Part shown: in pieces, positions 25,806 to 34,821 of the stretch
Position numbering within the stretch: the stretch's first letter is position 1
Layout: each line of letters starts with the position of its first letter
Origin: Sedimentisphaerales bacterium
GTDB lineage: Bacteria; Planctomycetota; Phycisphaerae; Sedimentisphaerales; SM23-30
Reading direction: 5' to 3'
Assembly (NCBI GenBank): GCA_028281535.1
Contig: JANQJS010000039.1
Location: forward strand, 1 to 64,000
DNA length: 64,000 bases
Program-made: the position numbers and the translations under genes
The notes under the pieces: generated by a model
Told to the model about the DNA's origin: nothing
The model's database searches: none
The model's input: only the letters and a program-made list of their open reading frames with translations

Positions 25806-26701
25806 TTTGCGATTTCATACTCATAATTATTTAAATAATGTTTCAATGTATCTTGCCAGCTGGATCGCGCCCAGCTTAGATGCTTATCTGTTTTATCACA
25901 ATTAAGGACTGAAAAACTCGGCCGAGGTGCTGGTCTGGGAAACTCTTCGGTAGTGCAGGGGTTAACCTCACACTTTATATTTGACATATTTATGGCCTCC
26001 AGAGCAAAATCATACCAACTGCATTCAGGACTATTGCAAAAATGAAACATCCCTTTTGTTTTATTGGCTGAAAAATCAATGATGCATTTGGCTAATTCGA
26101 CCGTATAAGTTGGACATCCTTTTTGGTCATTGACAATCTTAAGCTGGTCGTTTTTTCTGGCGAGATTTAGAATTGTTTTTATAAAGTGATTACCGTCGGG
26201 ACCATAAAGCCAAGCAGTTCGAATAATGGTCCAGCTTTTCGCGATGTCTTGTATTTTTTCTTCACCAATTAACTTACTACGTCCATAAGCCGATTGAGGG
26301 GCGACTGGATCCTCAGGTTGATAGGCAATTGTTGCTTGCCCATCGAAAACATAGTCGGTACTAATGTGTATCAGGTGACTATCTGACATATTGCATGCTA
26401 ACGAAAGATTTTCGGCGCCGGTTCCGTTAATCAGCGTTGCCAGTTCTTCGTTTTTCTCTGCGCCATCAACATCGGTATAAGCACTGCAGTTTATGATACA
26501 CTCAGGTTTTATCTGATCAATCAGATCAAGCACTTGTTGTTTATTGGTGATGTCAAGTGCCAGATGCTGTTCATGTTCAGGTTTCAATACTGATTGATAA
26601 AACGTTTGGTTTTTCTGTTTGAGTTGCTCAGCCACTTGGCTACCCAACATACCATCAGCACCGATGAGAAGGATGCCTTCTTTTTTTGCCATATTATCCA
26701 T
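25802..26701 (-). CDS. rfbD: dTDP-4-dehydrorhamnose reductase
   Basis: A 299-aa extended SDR that performs the last step of dTDP-L-rhamnose synthesis, reducing dTDP-4-dehydrorhamnose with NADPH. Motifs: nucleotide loop GADGMLGSQV (14-23), HISTDYVFDG (112-121), the catalytic pair Tyr139/Lys143 in YGRSK, and TAWLYGPDGNHFIKT. It overlaps the exosortase fusion by four bases downstream and rfbB by one base upstream, so translation is probably coupled. The 3,5-epimerase (rfbC) usually found with these genes is missing from the window, so the final sugar could be rhamnose with an epimerase elsewhere or another 6-deoxyhexose. Confidence 0.93.
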   Translation of the reverse strand: MDNMAKKEGILLIGADGMLGSQVAEQLKQKNQTFYQSVLKPEHEQHLALDITNKQQVLDLIDQIKPECIINCSAYTDVDGAEKNEELATLINGTGAENLSLACNMSDSHLIHISTDYVFDGQATIAYQPEDPVAPQSAYGRSKLIGEEKIQDIAKSWTIIRTAWLYGPDGNHFIKTILNLARKNDQLKIVNDQKGCPTYTVELAKCIIDFSANKTKGMFHFCNSPECSWYDFALEAINMSNIKCEVNPCTTEEFPRPAPRPSFSVLNCDKTDKHLSWARSSWQDTLKHYLNNYEYEIAK

Positions 26702-27717
26702 TAGCTGGTTTGTGTCCCATATTGTTTTTCATAATAATTCATGTATTCACCACTTTTAATCGCTGACCACCATGATGAATTATTAATATACCAATCAATT
26801 GTAGCTGGCAATCCTTGGTCAAAATTAACTTGCGGTTCCCAGCCAAGTTTTTCCTTCATTTTTGATGCGTCTATCGCATAGCGACGATCATGGCCAAGTC
26901 GGTCGGTGACATGTTCGATATATGTATCATCTTTGCCGAGATGTTTTAAGATCATTTTTGTGATTTCAATGTTGGGTTGTTCATTATTACCACCAACATT
27001 ATAAACTTCGCCTTCAATACCATTATCCATCACTGTGCGGATAGCACTGCAATGGTCATCAACATGCAGCCAGTCTCGGATTTGCATACCATCCCCATAT
27101 ACAGGTACTTTTTTGTCTTCAAGAAGATTCGTGACAAATAGGGGAATCAATTTTTCAGGAAACTGGTAAGGGCCGTAATTATTTGAGCATCGTGTAATAA
27201 CCACTGGAAAACTGTGAGTGTGAAAGTAAGCGAGTAGTAGTAAATCGGCAGATGCTTTTGATGCGCTGTATGGACTATTGGGTTTAATCGAAGTTGCTTC
27301 AGAAAAGAGCCCGGTTTTTCCGAGTGAACCATACACTTCGTCCGTTGAAACCTGGACAAACCGTGTGATATTATGTTTTTTTGCCGCATCTGCTAAAACC
27401 TGTGTGCCTCCGATATTGGTACGAATGAAGTCACTGCTGGAATGAATACTTCGATCCACATGACTTTCTGCCGCAAAGTTAACGACAATGTCAACCTCAG
27501 CCATCAATTGGTCTATAAAAGCTTCATCGCAAATGTCGCCTTTGACAAATGTATGACGATCATGATCATGATACCCATCTAGATTAGCCAGATTTCCTGC
27601 ATAAGTTAACGAATCTAATGATATGATTTTATCATCACAGCTCGCATCATCCAGCATCATTCGGACAAAATTTGAACCGATAAATCCGGCAGCACCGGTA
27701 ACTAAAATCTTTCGCAT
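26701..27717 (-). CDS. rfbB: dTDP-glucose 4,6-dehydratase
   Basis: A 338-aa NAD-dependent dehydratase that converts dTDP-glucose to dTDP-4-dehydro-6-deoxyglucose. Motifs: GAAGFIGSNF (8-17), the catalytic TDE triad in VSTDEVYG (Thr125, Asp126, Glu127), Tyr150 and Lys154 in YSASK, NNYGPYQFPEKLIPL, and VYGDGMQIRDWLHVDDH. AGGAAA lies before the ATG. Length and motifs are normal for the family. It sits between rfbA and rfbD, in the order A-B-D. Confidence 0.95.
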   Translation of the reverse strand: MRKILVTGAAGFIGSNFVRMMLDDASCDDKIISLDSLTYAGNLANLDGYHDHDRHTFVKGDICDEAFIDQLMAEVDIVVNFAAESHVDRSIHSSSDFIRTNIGGTQVLADAAKKHNITRFVQVSTDEVYGSLGKTGLFSEATSIKPNSPYSASKASADLLLLAYFHTHSFPVVITRCSNNYGPYQFPEKLIPLFVTNLLEDKKVPVYGDGMQIRDWLHVDDHCSAIRTVMDNGIEGEVYNVGGNNEQPNIEITKMILKHLGKDDTYIEHVTDRLGHDRRYAIDASKMKEKLGWEPQVNFDQGLPATIDWYINNSSWWSAIKSGEYMNYYEKQYGTQTS

Positions 27718-27740
27718 CTTACTTTCCTTTTGTTAATTTA

Positions 27741-28478
27741 TTAAATATCTAGCAAGTTGGCCCCACCATCGGACACAAGCGAATTGGCTCGTTGTAGTGA
27801 TTCCATCGTACCTGCATCGGTCCACCAGCCATGTAAAACTTCGCTGGTCATGTTGCCTTGTTCAATATAAGCATTATTCACATCTGTGATTTCCAGTTCG
27901 CCGCGACCAGAAGGTTTTAGATTCGAGATGATCTCAAAAACCTTATTGTCAAACATATAAATGCCAATGACCGCATAATTACTTTTAGGGTTTTCAGGTT
28001 TTTCAGCAATGCTCAGAACGTTACCTTGATCATCTACCTCTGCAACGCCAAAACGTTCAGGGTCCGAGACTTCTTTCAAAAGGATTTTTGCCCCTTCTTT
28101 TTGCGTGAAGAAATCACCTGCAGCTTTTCGAATATTACCTTCGATGATATTATCACCCAAAATAACAACAACTTTGTCATTGTCTACAAAATCTTTGGTG
28201 AGGCCCAGTGCTTCAGCAATCCCACCTGCACCTTCCTGGTAAGTATAATGTAATTCTTGCAGACCAAAGTCCTTTCCGTTACCTAAAAGTTCCAGAAAAT
28301 CGCCTGCTTTGTTCCCACCTGTTACAATCATAATATCTTTTATACCTGCATTCACCAGGCATTCAATGGGATAGTAGATCATCGGTTTATCAAATACGGG
28401 TAACAAATGCTTGTTGGTTACTTTTGTCAATGGTGACAGGCGTGTACCATACCCTCCAGCTAATATTACACCTTTCAT
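27741..28478 (-). CDS. rfbA: Glucose-1-phosphate thymidylyltransferase (short type)
   Basis: A 245-aa nucleotidyltransferase making dTDP-glucose from dTTP and glucose 1-phosphate, the first step of the deoxysugar pathway. The catalytic loop LAGGYGTRLSPLT (6-18), KHLLPVFDKPMIYYP, ILGDNIIEG and EITDVNNAYI are intact, in contrast to the degenerate domain fused to the exosortase. At 245 residues it is shorter than the classical RmlA (about 290), like a common short subfamily lacking the C-terminal allosteric extension. A perfect AAGGAGG precedes the ATG by 10 bases. Followed by rfbB at 24 bases. Nucleotide specificity is inferred from the gene cluster. Confidence 0.9.
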   Translation of the reverse strand: MKGVILAGGYGTRLSPLTKVTNKHLLPVFDKPMIYYPIECLVNAGIKDIMIVTGGNKAGDFLELLGNGKDFGLQELHYTYQEGAGGIAEALGLTKDFVDNDKVVVILGDNIIEGNIRKAAGDFFTQKEGAKILLKEVSDPERFGVAEVDDQGNVLSIAEKPENPKSNYAVIGIYMFDNKVFEIISNLKPSGRGELEITDVNNAYIEQGNMTSEVLHGWWTDAGTMESLQRANSLVSDGGANLLDI

Positions 28479-28508
28479 AAGAGTGAATCCTCCTTAAGAT
28501 AGTTAATA

Positions 28509-29021
28509 TCACAAATGGTTCGGTGATGTTCCGAATTTTAGTTGAGCTTGTTCATTCAAAAATAATTTAACACGATTGACGACATCTTGTTGTTGAGTCT
28601 GTCTTTGTTGTGGGTTAAAATTTTTAAGTTGCTTGATTTTTCCTGGTAAATCTTTTTCTTCTTCTGCGACCAGCATTAGTCCTAAACTTTCGAATTTGTT
28701 TGCGATGGCCACCTGATGATCATTGACTACTTCATTATGCTTTTTTCTTCTGGGCATGACAAGAAGAGGGATCTGGTTGTCAAATGCCATGGTAATCGTT
28801 CCCATTCCCGCATGACTGATGACACCTGAGGATTGTTTGAGCAGAGTGTCAAATTTGTCTTTTTCAAGTGAAGCCACTGCCTCGAAATGTTTGGGTTGAT
28901 ATTGCCCTTGTCCGGTTTGGGCAAATATCTCATCAGTAATCAATCCTGATTCACAGGCTTGATCAATGGCTTTGATGAGACGATCAAAAGAAAATTGAGT
29001 ACCTACCGTAACAAAAATCAT
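28509..29021 (-). CDS. Alg13/PssE-like glycosyltransferase subunit (catalytic half)
   Basis: A 170-aa protein matching the C-terminal, sugar-nucleotide-binding half of a GT28-type (MurG-like) enzyme: MIFVTVGTQFSFDRLI at the start, SSGVISHAGMGTITMAFDNQ (nucleotide-sugar site), and PLLVMPRRKKHNEVVNDHQV. In Alg13/Alg14 and bacterial PssE/PssD pairs this subunit works with a membrane-bound partner. The partner is the next gene upstream (29018), and the two overlap by four bases (ATGA), the usual arrangement for such split enzymes. It probably adds the second sugar of the repeat unit onto the lipid carrier; the sugar is unknown. Confidence 0.85.
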   Translation of the reverse strand: MIFVTVGTQFSFDRLIKAIDQACESGLITDEIFAQTGQGQYQPKHFEAVASLEKDKFDTLLKQSSGVISHAGMGTITMAFDNQIPLLVMPRRKKHNEVVNDHQVAIANKFESLGLMLVAEEEKDLPGKIKQLKNFNPQQRQTQQQDVVNRVKLFLNEQAQLKFGTSPNHL

Positions 29022-29482
29022 ATGACAGCCCCACAGTATTCTGCATTATCATATTTTTCAGCCAGTTCCGGCCATTGTACTAGAAAGACATCTGCAATAT
29101 GCCGAACCATTCTTCCTGACATGCTAAGTCGTTCAACGTTGGTAATACTATCTATCCAAAGAACCTTAGCGCCCAACATTTTTCCCAGGAAACAGCTGAT
29201 GCATCCTACAGCCGCACCTGTAGAAATGACAATGTCTGGACGATGTTTCAATAACACTTTTATAGATTTGAATAGAACTGAAAGAACTTTAAAAGGATGT
29301 TCTCGATTACACTCACCGACGACATAGACGGGACCATAGGTTTCAAGTTTTTTACGCGTTTCTTCTTTGGTTGTAACACAGACGATATCCTGATGTTCAT
29401 AGCTAGATGCCAGTTTCAATAACTGGCTCAGATGGCCTCCCGATGAAGCGGCGATACAGATTTTTAGTGTTTGTTGAGACAT
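29018..29482 (-). CDS. Alg14/PssD-like glycosyltransferase subunit (membrane-recruiting half)
   Basis: A 154-aa protein matching Alg14/PssD, the acceptor-binding half of a split glycosyltransferase: IAASSGGHLSQLLKLA near the N-terminus, RPDIVISTGAAVGCISCFLG, and GAKVLWIDSITNVERLSMSG with RHIADVFLVQWPELAEKY. In the family this half recruits the catalytic Alg13-like subunit to the membrane. It overlaps that subunit by four bases. A hydrophobic N-terminal anchor as in yeast Alg14 is not obvious; the short hydrophobic stretch CISCFLGKMLGAKVLWI may take part in membrane contact. Confidence 0.85.
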   Translation of the reverse strand: MSQQTLKICIAASSGGHLSQLLKLASSYEHQDIVCVTTKEETRKKLETYGPVYVVGECNREHPFKVLSVLFKSIKVLLKHRPDIVISTGAAVGCISCFLGKMLGAKVLWIDSITNVERLSMSGRMVRHIADVFLVQWPELAEKYDNAEYCGAVI

Positions 29483-29486
29483 ATTA

Positions 29487-30653
29487 TTAATTATGTTGAT
29501 TTAATTGATCTAGTATATGTTGGGCTTTGGCATCCCAAGTATAGGGTTGTACTCGGTTTTTTCGCTGTTGAATTTTCTCTGGGCAATCTTCATCGAGTCC
29601 CTGACGAATAGCATCCGAAAATTCTTGTGGCGTCTTTGCCTGATACACCACATCCGGGTAGTACTGCAGTTCGGTAAAAGGTGTGGTAACAATCGGTTTA
29701 CCTAATGCAAGATATTCTTTTAATTTAATAGGGTTGCAACCTTGAATCCATTCATTTTGTCGCCAGGGCATAATGGCAACATCAAAACACTTGCCATAAT
29801 GTGGGATTTCAGGGTAGTCCTTCTGTCCCAGCCAATAAACATTATCCCTGGCAAAGAGTTTACTACAATCCGAGGCTTGTTTACCAATTAAAACAATCGA
29901 CATATCTTTCAATGTGTCAGCCACTTCTTCAATTAATTCAACGTCCACAGTATTATTACCATTGATTGAACCAAAAAAACCGACAATGGGTTTCGGGATA
30001 TCTTTAATATCCTCTGGTATATATGAATCTTTTTCTGCTTGCGAAAACAAATCAAAATCCACGCCATGATCCAGGTAACAGGTTGTTTTGCATTGATCCT
30101 CTTCTTCGCCATATAATTTTTGATTTACAAAGACGGTAATGTCGGCATGGTCTTTGAGAGTTTTGTCATAATATTTTACCTGGTCGATATCAACATTCGG
30201 GTAGAGCTCATAGACGTCAGTGCGTTGATAGACCAATTTCTCTTTCGGCATTTTTACAGCTACCTCGGCAGCAGCAGGGCATGCAACCCAGACCAGTGGA
30301 TTTTTGATACCTAATTTGCGTTGTACCCAAAAAATCTGTAACCGCAAGCACCATTCATTCAGTGTCCTGGCACCTGGGATATGGTGAACTGGAAGGGAAA
30401 ATGGACTGTAGACCCAAAAACCAGCATCACTCATTTTTAAACCGGTCATAATGCTTTTAAGTTTCCGTTTAACTTTTTCCCAAAACCGTTTGCCTTGTGA
30501 CAGCTTTGGTTTTTGCATTACAATCGAATTAATATAAAGGGTCGTATCTCGCTGAGCAAAACGCTTCATTAATTGGAAGTCAATGTGACCGCGATTGTGA
30601 TACCACCAATCTTCGCCGCCAAAACAGACCACGGGTGTTTTATCTTTGTTCAT
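29487..30653 (-). CDS. GT-B glycosyltransferase (GT1/GT4-like)
   Basis: A 388-aa protein with a GT-B organisation. Signs: VWVACPAAAEVAVKMPKEKL followed by VYQRTDVYELYPNVD in the N-terminal half; YLDHGVDFDLFSQ; IVGFFGSINGNNTVDVELI and VLIGKQASD at the domain junction; and NPIKLKEYLALGKPIVTTPF, the C-terminal motif of glycosyl transferases group 1. No signal peptide, so it is presumably cytoplasmic and acts on a lipid-linked acceptor. It abuts the CapK-family gene (stop and start adjacent) and lies 4 bases before the Alg14-like gene. Donor and linkage cannot be read from the sequence. Confidence 0.85.
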   Translation of the reverse strand: MNKDKTPVVCFGGEDWWYHNRGHIDFQLMKRFAQRDTTLYINSIVMQKPKLSQGKRFWEKVKRKLKSIMTGLKMSDAGFWVYSPFSLPVHHIPGARTLNEWCLRLQIFWVQRKLGIKNPLVWVACPAAAEVAVKMPKEKLVYQRTDVYELYPNVDIDQVKYYDKTLKDHADITVFVNQKLYGEEEDQCKTTCYLDHGVDFDLFSQAEKDSYIPEDIKDIPKPIVGFFGSINGNNTVDVELIEEVADTLKDMSIVLIGKQASDCSKLFARDNVYWLGQKDYPEIPHYGKCFDVAIMPWRQNEWIQGCNPIKLKEYLALGKPIVTTPFTELQYYPDVVYQAKTPQEFSDAIRQGLDEDCPEKIQQRKNRVQPYTWDAKAQHILDQLNQHN

Positions 30654-31985
30654 TTAATTTAACTCGGAGACTAATAAATTCTTTTTGCCACTTTTAGTTT
30701 TATAAATTTCGTCCACACATTTGTAATCTAATTGCAATTCGGTTGGCATATGGTTTCGCATGTGGTTTTTAAATTCTTCTAAATCCTGCTCAGTGAATGA
30801 ATCGCTGGGAACATAATGTATCCATAAATGATCAATCGTGTCCTGGACAATTTGTGTTTCCAAAATATTATTACCCCCTTTACTAACTCGAGCGAGGAGG
30901 GTCGGTCCATATTGTCGACCCGAGGGGGTTTGGATAACATCGCCTGTACGGCCAACGATTGAGTCAATGACTTGGAAATGCCTGCCGCAATCACATGTGC
31001 GATCAGATAACGTAAAAACATCATTCGCATCATATCGAATGAGTGGCATGCCATAATTCCAAAACCCTGTTGCCACAAGTTTGCAAACATTCGGTTCGCT
31101 TTCATCAATTGGGATGAATTCAGATAGACCATATTCTGGATTCACATGATAGGATCCTTTTTCGCAGGTGAAGATATAGCAAACACGTTCTGCCGCACCA
31201 TAAAAATCGAATACCTGACAATGAAACGCTTTTTCAATCGTATCACGCATTTCTTTAGAAACCGTTTCAGAGGTTGTTAAGGCTGACCGTAGCTTGATGT
31301 CTAATCCAGCATCCAAACATACCTTTGCGAGGAAATATATCGAGGCCGGATAACCCACGATTCCTTTGACTTGATAGTCTTGCATCGTCTTAATGTAATC
31401 AACGGCTGTCTTTTTAGACAAATGGTAGGTCGACAAGATCAATTCTTTCATAAATGGATCATAAGCATGAAACGGACCTGTTTTTTTGTCTGGATCAACA
31501 ATGACGCGACCGGAAAGGTAAGCTGTACGATCGTTAAATCCAATGCCAGCCCAATCCCACTGTCGTCTCACAAAAGCGTGCTCGTTTCCTATCGATGCTG
31601 GATTGCGAGGCGTCACCAAAGGAGTTCCTGTTGTACCACCAGTACGTCCCTTGCTCATCGCCCAGCGAGGGTATTTGGTTGAGATGATTGAATCACCTGC
31701 TGCCAAAACGATTTTATTGTTTTGAAGCGGGAATTTTTTGATATCCTCAAGTGATTCAATTTTATTTGGATCGATTTGTTCAGCATCCATTAAGTTTTTA
31801 TAATAAGGAACTGTTTTATAGGCATGCCAAATCAGTTTTTTAAATAAATCCAATTGGACAGCCTGCAGTTCATTTGGGCTGAGCCATTGGGTTTCTTCAA
31901 GCCATTTTCGGCGTTTCCAAAAGGGGCCCATATACCGTTTGACCAGCAGATGTCTTAAACCAGATAATGAAACACTTAAATTCAT
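30654..31985 (-). CDS. CapK/phenylacetate-CoA ligase-family protein
   Basis: A 443-aa adenylate-forming enzyme of the PaaK/CapK branch. The ATP-binding motif SKGRTGGTTGTP is at residues 111-122; FDFYGAAERVCYI, the mid-domain motif, and GMPLIRYDANDVFTLSD with a following CDCGRH are also family features. The C-terminal part (VDEIYKTKSGKKNLLVSEL) holds the Lys-containing tail of the family. In polysaccharide loci CapK-type proteins are common but their reaction is not settled; they may activate an acid for attachment to sugars. The gene sits between a GT2 and a GT-B transferase in one operon. Confidence 0.85.
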   Translation of the reverse strand: MNLSVSLSGLRHLLVKRYMGPFWKRRKWLEETQWLSPNELQAVQLDLFKKLIWHAYKTVPYYKNLMDAEQIDPNKIESLEDIKKFPLQNNKIVLAAGDSIISTKYPRWAMSKGRTGGTTGTPLVTPRNPASIGNEHAFVRRQWDWAGIGFNDRTAYLSGRVIVDPDKKTGPFHAYDPFMKELILSTYHLSKKTAVDYIKTMQDYQVKGIVGYPASIYFLAKVCLDAGLDIKLRSALTTSETVSKEMRDTIEKAFHCQVFDFYGAAERVCYIFTCEKGSYHVNPEYGLSEFIPIDESEPNVCKLVATGFWNYGMPLIRYDANDVFTLSDRTCDCGRHFQVIDSIVGRTGDVIQTPSGRQYGPTLLARVSKGGNNILETQIVQDTIDHLWIHYVPSDSFTEQDLEEFKNHMRNHMPTELQLDYKCVDEIYKTKSGKKNLLVSELN

Positions 31986-31996
31986 AATAAGAGCTT

Positions 31997-32926
31997 TTAA
32001 TTTTTAAACGATAGGACTCGAAATATTCCAGCCCCATAAGCTTTAATTCTTAACCAGGTTTGTTTTCGATGCCCTTGGACAATCGAAAGTAATGCTAATA
32101 TGGGAATTCTCAGGGCAAAGAATAAAATAATTAATAAGCTTGCCAGGAAGTTCACCAGAATATTGTTATGCTTTCTAATAAATTGCAAAATTGCGATACG
32201 GAGTTGAATGACCATTTCGCCTTTGACGCGTTTGCTGCTCTGACCACCTAAGTGGATGATTTCTCCTACTGGAGAGAACATGACTTTCCATTGGCCTTTT
32301 TTAAATCGATAGCACCAGTCTGTTTCTTCGCCATACATAAAAAAGCGTTCGTCCATGCAGCCAACCTGTTTAACAGCATCATGTCGTACCAGCATAAAAC
32401 AACCTGTAACGACTTCGACTTCTCGAACATCATCACGGTTCCACCATGTCATTTTCTCACGACCAAAAAAAGGATTTTTAGGGAATAGTTTGTATAGATA
32501 ACTTGTAGATAAAATCATATTTAAAATAGATGGATACATAAAACAGGTTGGTTGTAGGGTTTTATCTGGATTCAAAACTCTGCAGCCCAAAACGCCAATG
32601 TCTGGATGTTTATCCGAAAATTGAACCGTTTTTTGTATGGCTCCATCAAGAATAATGGTGTCGCTGTTTAGTAATAGTAAATGCCGTCCTTGTGCAATTT
32701 CAATACCTTGATTATTTGCTGCTGCGAATCCTTTATTTTCGGTATTTTCGATAAGAACAACTTGTGGAAAATCATGTTTAATCATTGCCACAGAGTCATC
32801 GGAAGATGCATTATCAATAACAATGACCTCAAATTCGATGCCATGTGTTTGATCATATACTGAAACAAGGCAGTCGCGAGTGACCTGGCTTGTATTCCAG
32901 TTGACAATAATAATTGAAACATCCAT
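31997..32926 (-). CDS. GT2 glycosyltransferase (rhamnosyltransferase-like)
   Basis: A 309-aa GT-A-fold transferase of family 2. It begins VSIIIVNWNTSQVTRDCLVS and has IDNASSDDS, GFAAANNQGIEIAQGRHLLL, LNSDT (metal-binding DxD-like) and VTGCFMLVRHDAVKQVGCMD with FFMYGEETDWCYRFKKGQW. This set is typical of the WbbL/RfbF rhamnosyltransferase branch, and the Rml genes in the same locus supply a matching donor; the assignment to rhamnose is inference. A C-terminal hydrophobic segment (LVNFLASLLIILFFALRIPI) suggests membrane attachment. It follows the polymerase gene by two bases. Confidence 0.88.
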   Translation of the reverse strand: MDVSIIIVNWNTSQVTRDCLVSVYDQTHGIEFEVIVIDNASSDDSVAMIKHDFPQVVLIENTENKGFAAANNQGIEIAQGRHLLLLNSDTIILDGAIQKTVQFSDKHPDIGVLGCRVLNPDKTLQPTCFMYPSILNMILSTSYLYKLFPKNPFFGREKMTWWNRDDVREVEVVTGCFMLVRHDAVKQVGCMDERFFMYGEETDWCYRFKKGQWKVMFSPVGEIIHLGGQSSKRVKGEMVIQLRIAILQFIRKHNNILVNFLASLLIILFFALRIPILALLSIVQGHRKQTWLRIKAYGAGIFRVLSFKN

Positions 32927-32928
32927 TA

Positions 32929-34251
32929 TTATTTTGCTCGTCCTAGATTATGTGCAAGTTGTGAGTGATTGGGATGGCGATTCACTCGTTTTTTCTGAAC
33001 TCTCGATTTAGCGGGAGCTGGTTGTGATAATGATTGTTCGTAGATAAATCCAGCTATTGCGAGCGTTAAATAAAATAGCATCATAATTTGCCCAAAATAG
33101 GCAACGCCGATAAATGATAAACAATGGCCAAGTATCGAAACACATATTGACCATATAAACCATTGCCACTTTCTTGGCATTGGCCTGAGTGAATATCGTC
33201 CCACTGTTTTTACTGCAATGGTTAGTACAGACACAAATAAAATGAGTGTTAGAAATCCGCCACGTACACCTTCTAAAATATAGTGATTCGTGACATCTTC
33301 TAGGCCCCATCCCCAATAAGCGGTGCTTTTAACGCCAATCAAGCACCAGTCACCGAAATGGCTTATCGCATTATCAATCAAGTGATATCGGTGCCAACCT
33401 GTAGAGCCGCCAATACTGTTGGCTCTGGCAATCAAGTGCCAGACAGGTGCTTCCATGATAAAATGTAAAATGGTTAACATGAAAATTAATCCATATACCA
33501 TGATTTTTCCATATTGCCGGTAAGCAAAAACAGGTAAAAAGACCAAGCAAAATAGCCAGGTCGATAAGGGAGTACTTGAAGCCGTTCCCGCAACAACAAA
33601 AGTTGCAGCACCCGTCGCACACCAAAAGAACGTTTTGTGTGCTCCCATCCGAGCCAGCCCAATAAATATCGGTACAACAGATGCCCAGAAAACCCCCAGC
33701 ATAATGGCATGTGGGAAAGAGGCTTGGCAACGAAAGCGTCCTGCACGGACTTTTGTAACCACAGTACCCAATACGGCAAAAGGATTTTTGCCACTCGTCC
33801 ATTCGATACCAACCATAAATGCCATAAAAAAGGCACACGAGCCAAAAAAGATCATGGTCATCCGAATGTCATCCCAGCTTTTAAGTTGCTGTCTAAAAAT
33901 CCAATAGAGTCCAACAACATCAAACAGAACACCGCATCGATTGATGAGTGCTCTTGAATCTAGGTATTGGATGACATAAATGATGGCTCCGCAAACACAC
34001 CAAGTTACGACAAGTTTATCAAAGGTGTTCCATTTGATATTTCGTACTTCACCTCGCATAAACAATCGGCTCACTCCCACCAGGACCAGGATGCGCATCA
34101 CCGTAAAATCAAGACCTCCAATAACGAGGCGTTGATCCGTTGGAACAATACATGCTGTCAGCACAAATGGCAGAATGAAATATTTCCGTGGCAAGGCCAG
34201 GGCCAAAAGGGCTATGACTAATGTAATTGCAAGTGTTTCAGGTCTAAGCAC
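32929..34251 (-). CDS. O-antigen polymerase/ligase-like membrane protein (Wzy-like)
   Basis: A 440-aa protein with about ten to twelve membrane helices, for example LAITLVIALLALALPRKYFI at the N-terminus, and a larger periplasmic loop with ANSIGGSTGWHRYHLIDNAI and DWCLIGVKSTAYWGWG, resembling the conserved loop of WaaL/Wzy-type proteins. In a locus with flippase, co-polymerase and priming transferase it most likely polymerises the lipid-linked repeat units in the periplasm. Polymerases have low sequence conservation, so a ligase role is a real alternative. The C-terminus is a basic cytoplasmic tail (KSRVQKKRVNRHPNH). Confidence 0.78.
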   Translation of the reverse strand: MLRPETLAITLVIALLALALPRKYFILPFVLTACIVPTDQRLVIGGLDFTVMRILVLVGVSRLFMRGEVRNIKWNTFDKLVVTWCVCGAIIYVIQYLDSRALINRCGVLFDVVGLYWIFRQQLKSWDDIRMTMIFFGSCAFFMAFMVGIEWTSGKNPFAVLGTVVTKVRAGRFRCQASFPHAIMLGVFWASVVPIFIGLARMGAHKTFFWCATGAATFVVAGTASSTPLSTWLFCLVFLPVFAYRQYGKIMVYGLIFMLTILHFIMEAPVWHLIARANSIGGSTGWHRYHLIDNAISHFGDWCLIGVKSTAYWGWGLEDVTNHYILEGVRGGFLTLILFVSVLTIAVKTVGRYSLRPMPRKWQWFIWSICVSILGHCLSFIGVAYFGQIMMLFYLTLAIAGFIYEQSLSQPAPAKSRVQKKRVNRHPNHSQLAHNLGRAK

Positions 34252-34260
34252 TGAAAAGTC

Positions 34261-34821
34261 CTATTGTGTCTCTTTAAATTGTTTAATAACTTTCGCTGGA
34301 ATGCCCGCAACCACAGAAAATGGTGGAACATCTTTAGTGACGACGGCATTCGCCGCTACGACGGCACGTCTACCAACGGTGACACCTTTTAAAATCACAC
34401 ATCCTTCTCCTAGCCAGCATTCATCTTCAATCACAACTGATTTGGAGATCAGTTTTTTATTATCCATTGGGCTGCAATCTGGATCATCAAAGCAGTGGTC
34501 ATGATCTGTAATATAAACCCTGCCGGCAATGAGAACTTTTTTGCCAATAATAATTGATTCAGCTGCTCCACAATGAAAATAAAATTGAATCGCGGTGTCA
34601 TCTCCAATGACTAACTTGGGAGAGTTTGATGGCTCACCGACAGATTCCAGTCGTGCTCCTTTTCGAATTTGAACACGCTGGCCGATACTGATATTTTTGG
34701 GATTCGTTAGCATGTCACATCGGCCCAGTCGTGACTTCCAGCCAAATGTATGGAAGCGACAACGCCAGTAAGCAGCATGCCAAAGAGCCGTCATTAAATT
34801 ATAACCGCGTTTTATTATCAT
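34261..34821 (-). CDS. Hexapeptide-repeat acyltransferase (WcaF/WbbJ-type)
   Basis: A 186-aa protein with left-handed beta-helix hexapeptide repeats: [37 protein letters not shown] with the active-site His of the family in TDHDH, and a C-terminal series [18 protein letters not shown] then VAGIPAKVI. These features mark an O-acetyltransferase that uses acetyl-CoA to decorate a sugar of the polymer. The ATG overlaps the stop codon of the GT2 gene upstream by one base, so the two are translationally coupled. Confidence 0.9.
   Translation of the reverse strand: MIIKRGYNLMTALWHAAYWRCRFHTFGWKSRLGRCDMLTNPKNISIGQRVQIRKGARLESVGEPSNSPKLVIGDDTAIQFYFHCGAAESIIIGKKVLIAGRVYITDHDHCFDDPDCSPMDNKKLISKSVVIEDECWLGEGCVILKGVTVGRRAVVAANAVVTKDVPPFSVVAGIPAKVIKQFKETQ

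Noticed and set aside
33374-33957. Several frames of 90-154 codons within the polymerase gene on other frames
   Set aside because: They are shadows of the multi-pass membrane gene, with no ribosome-binding sites and unnatural compositions.
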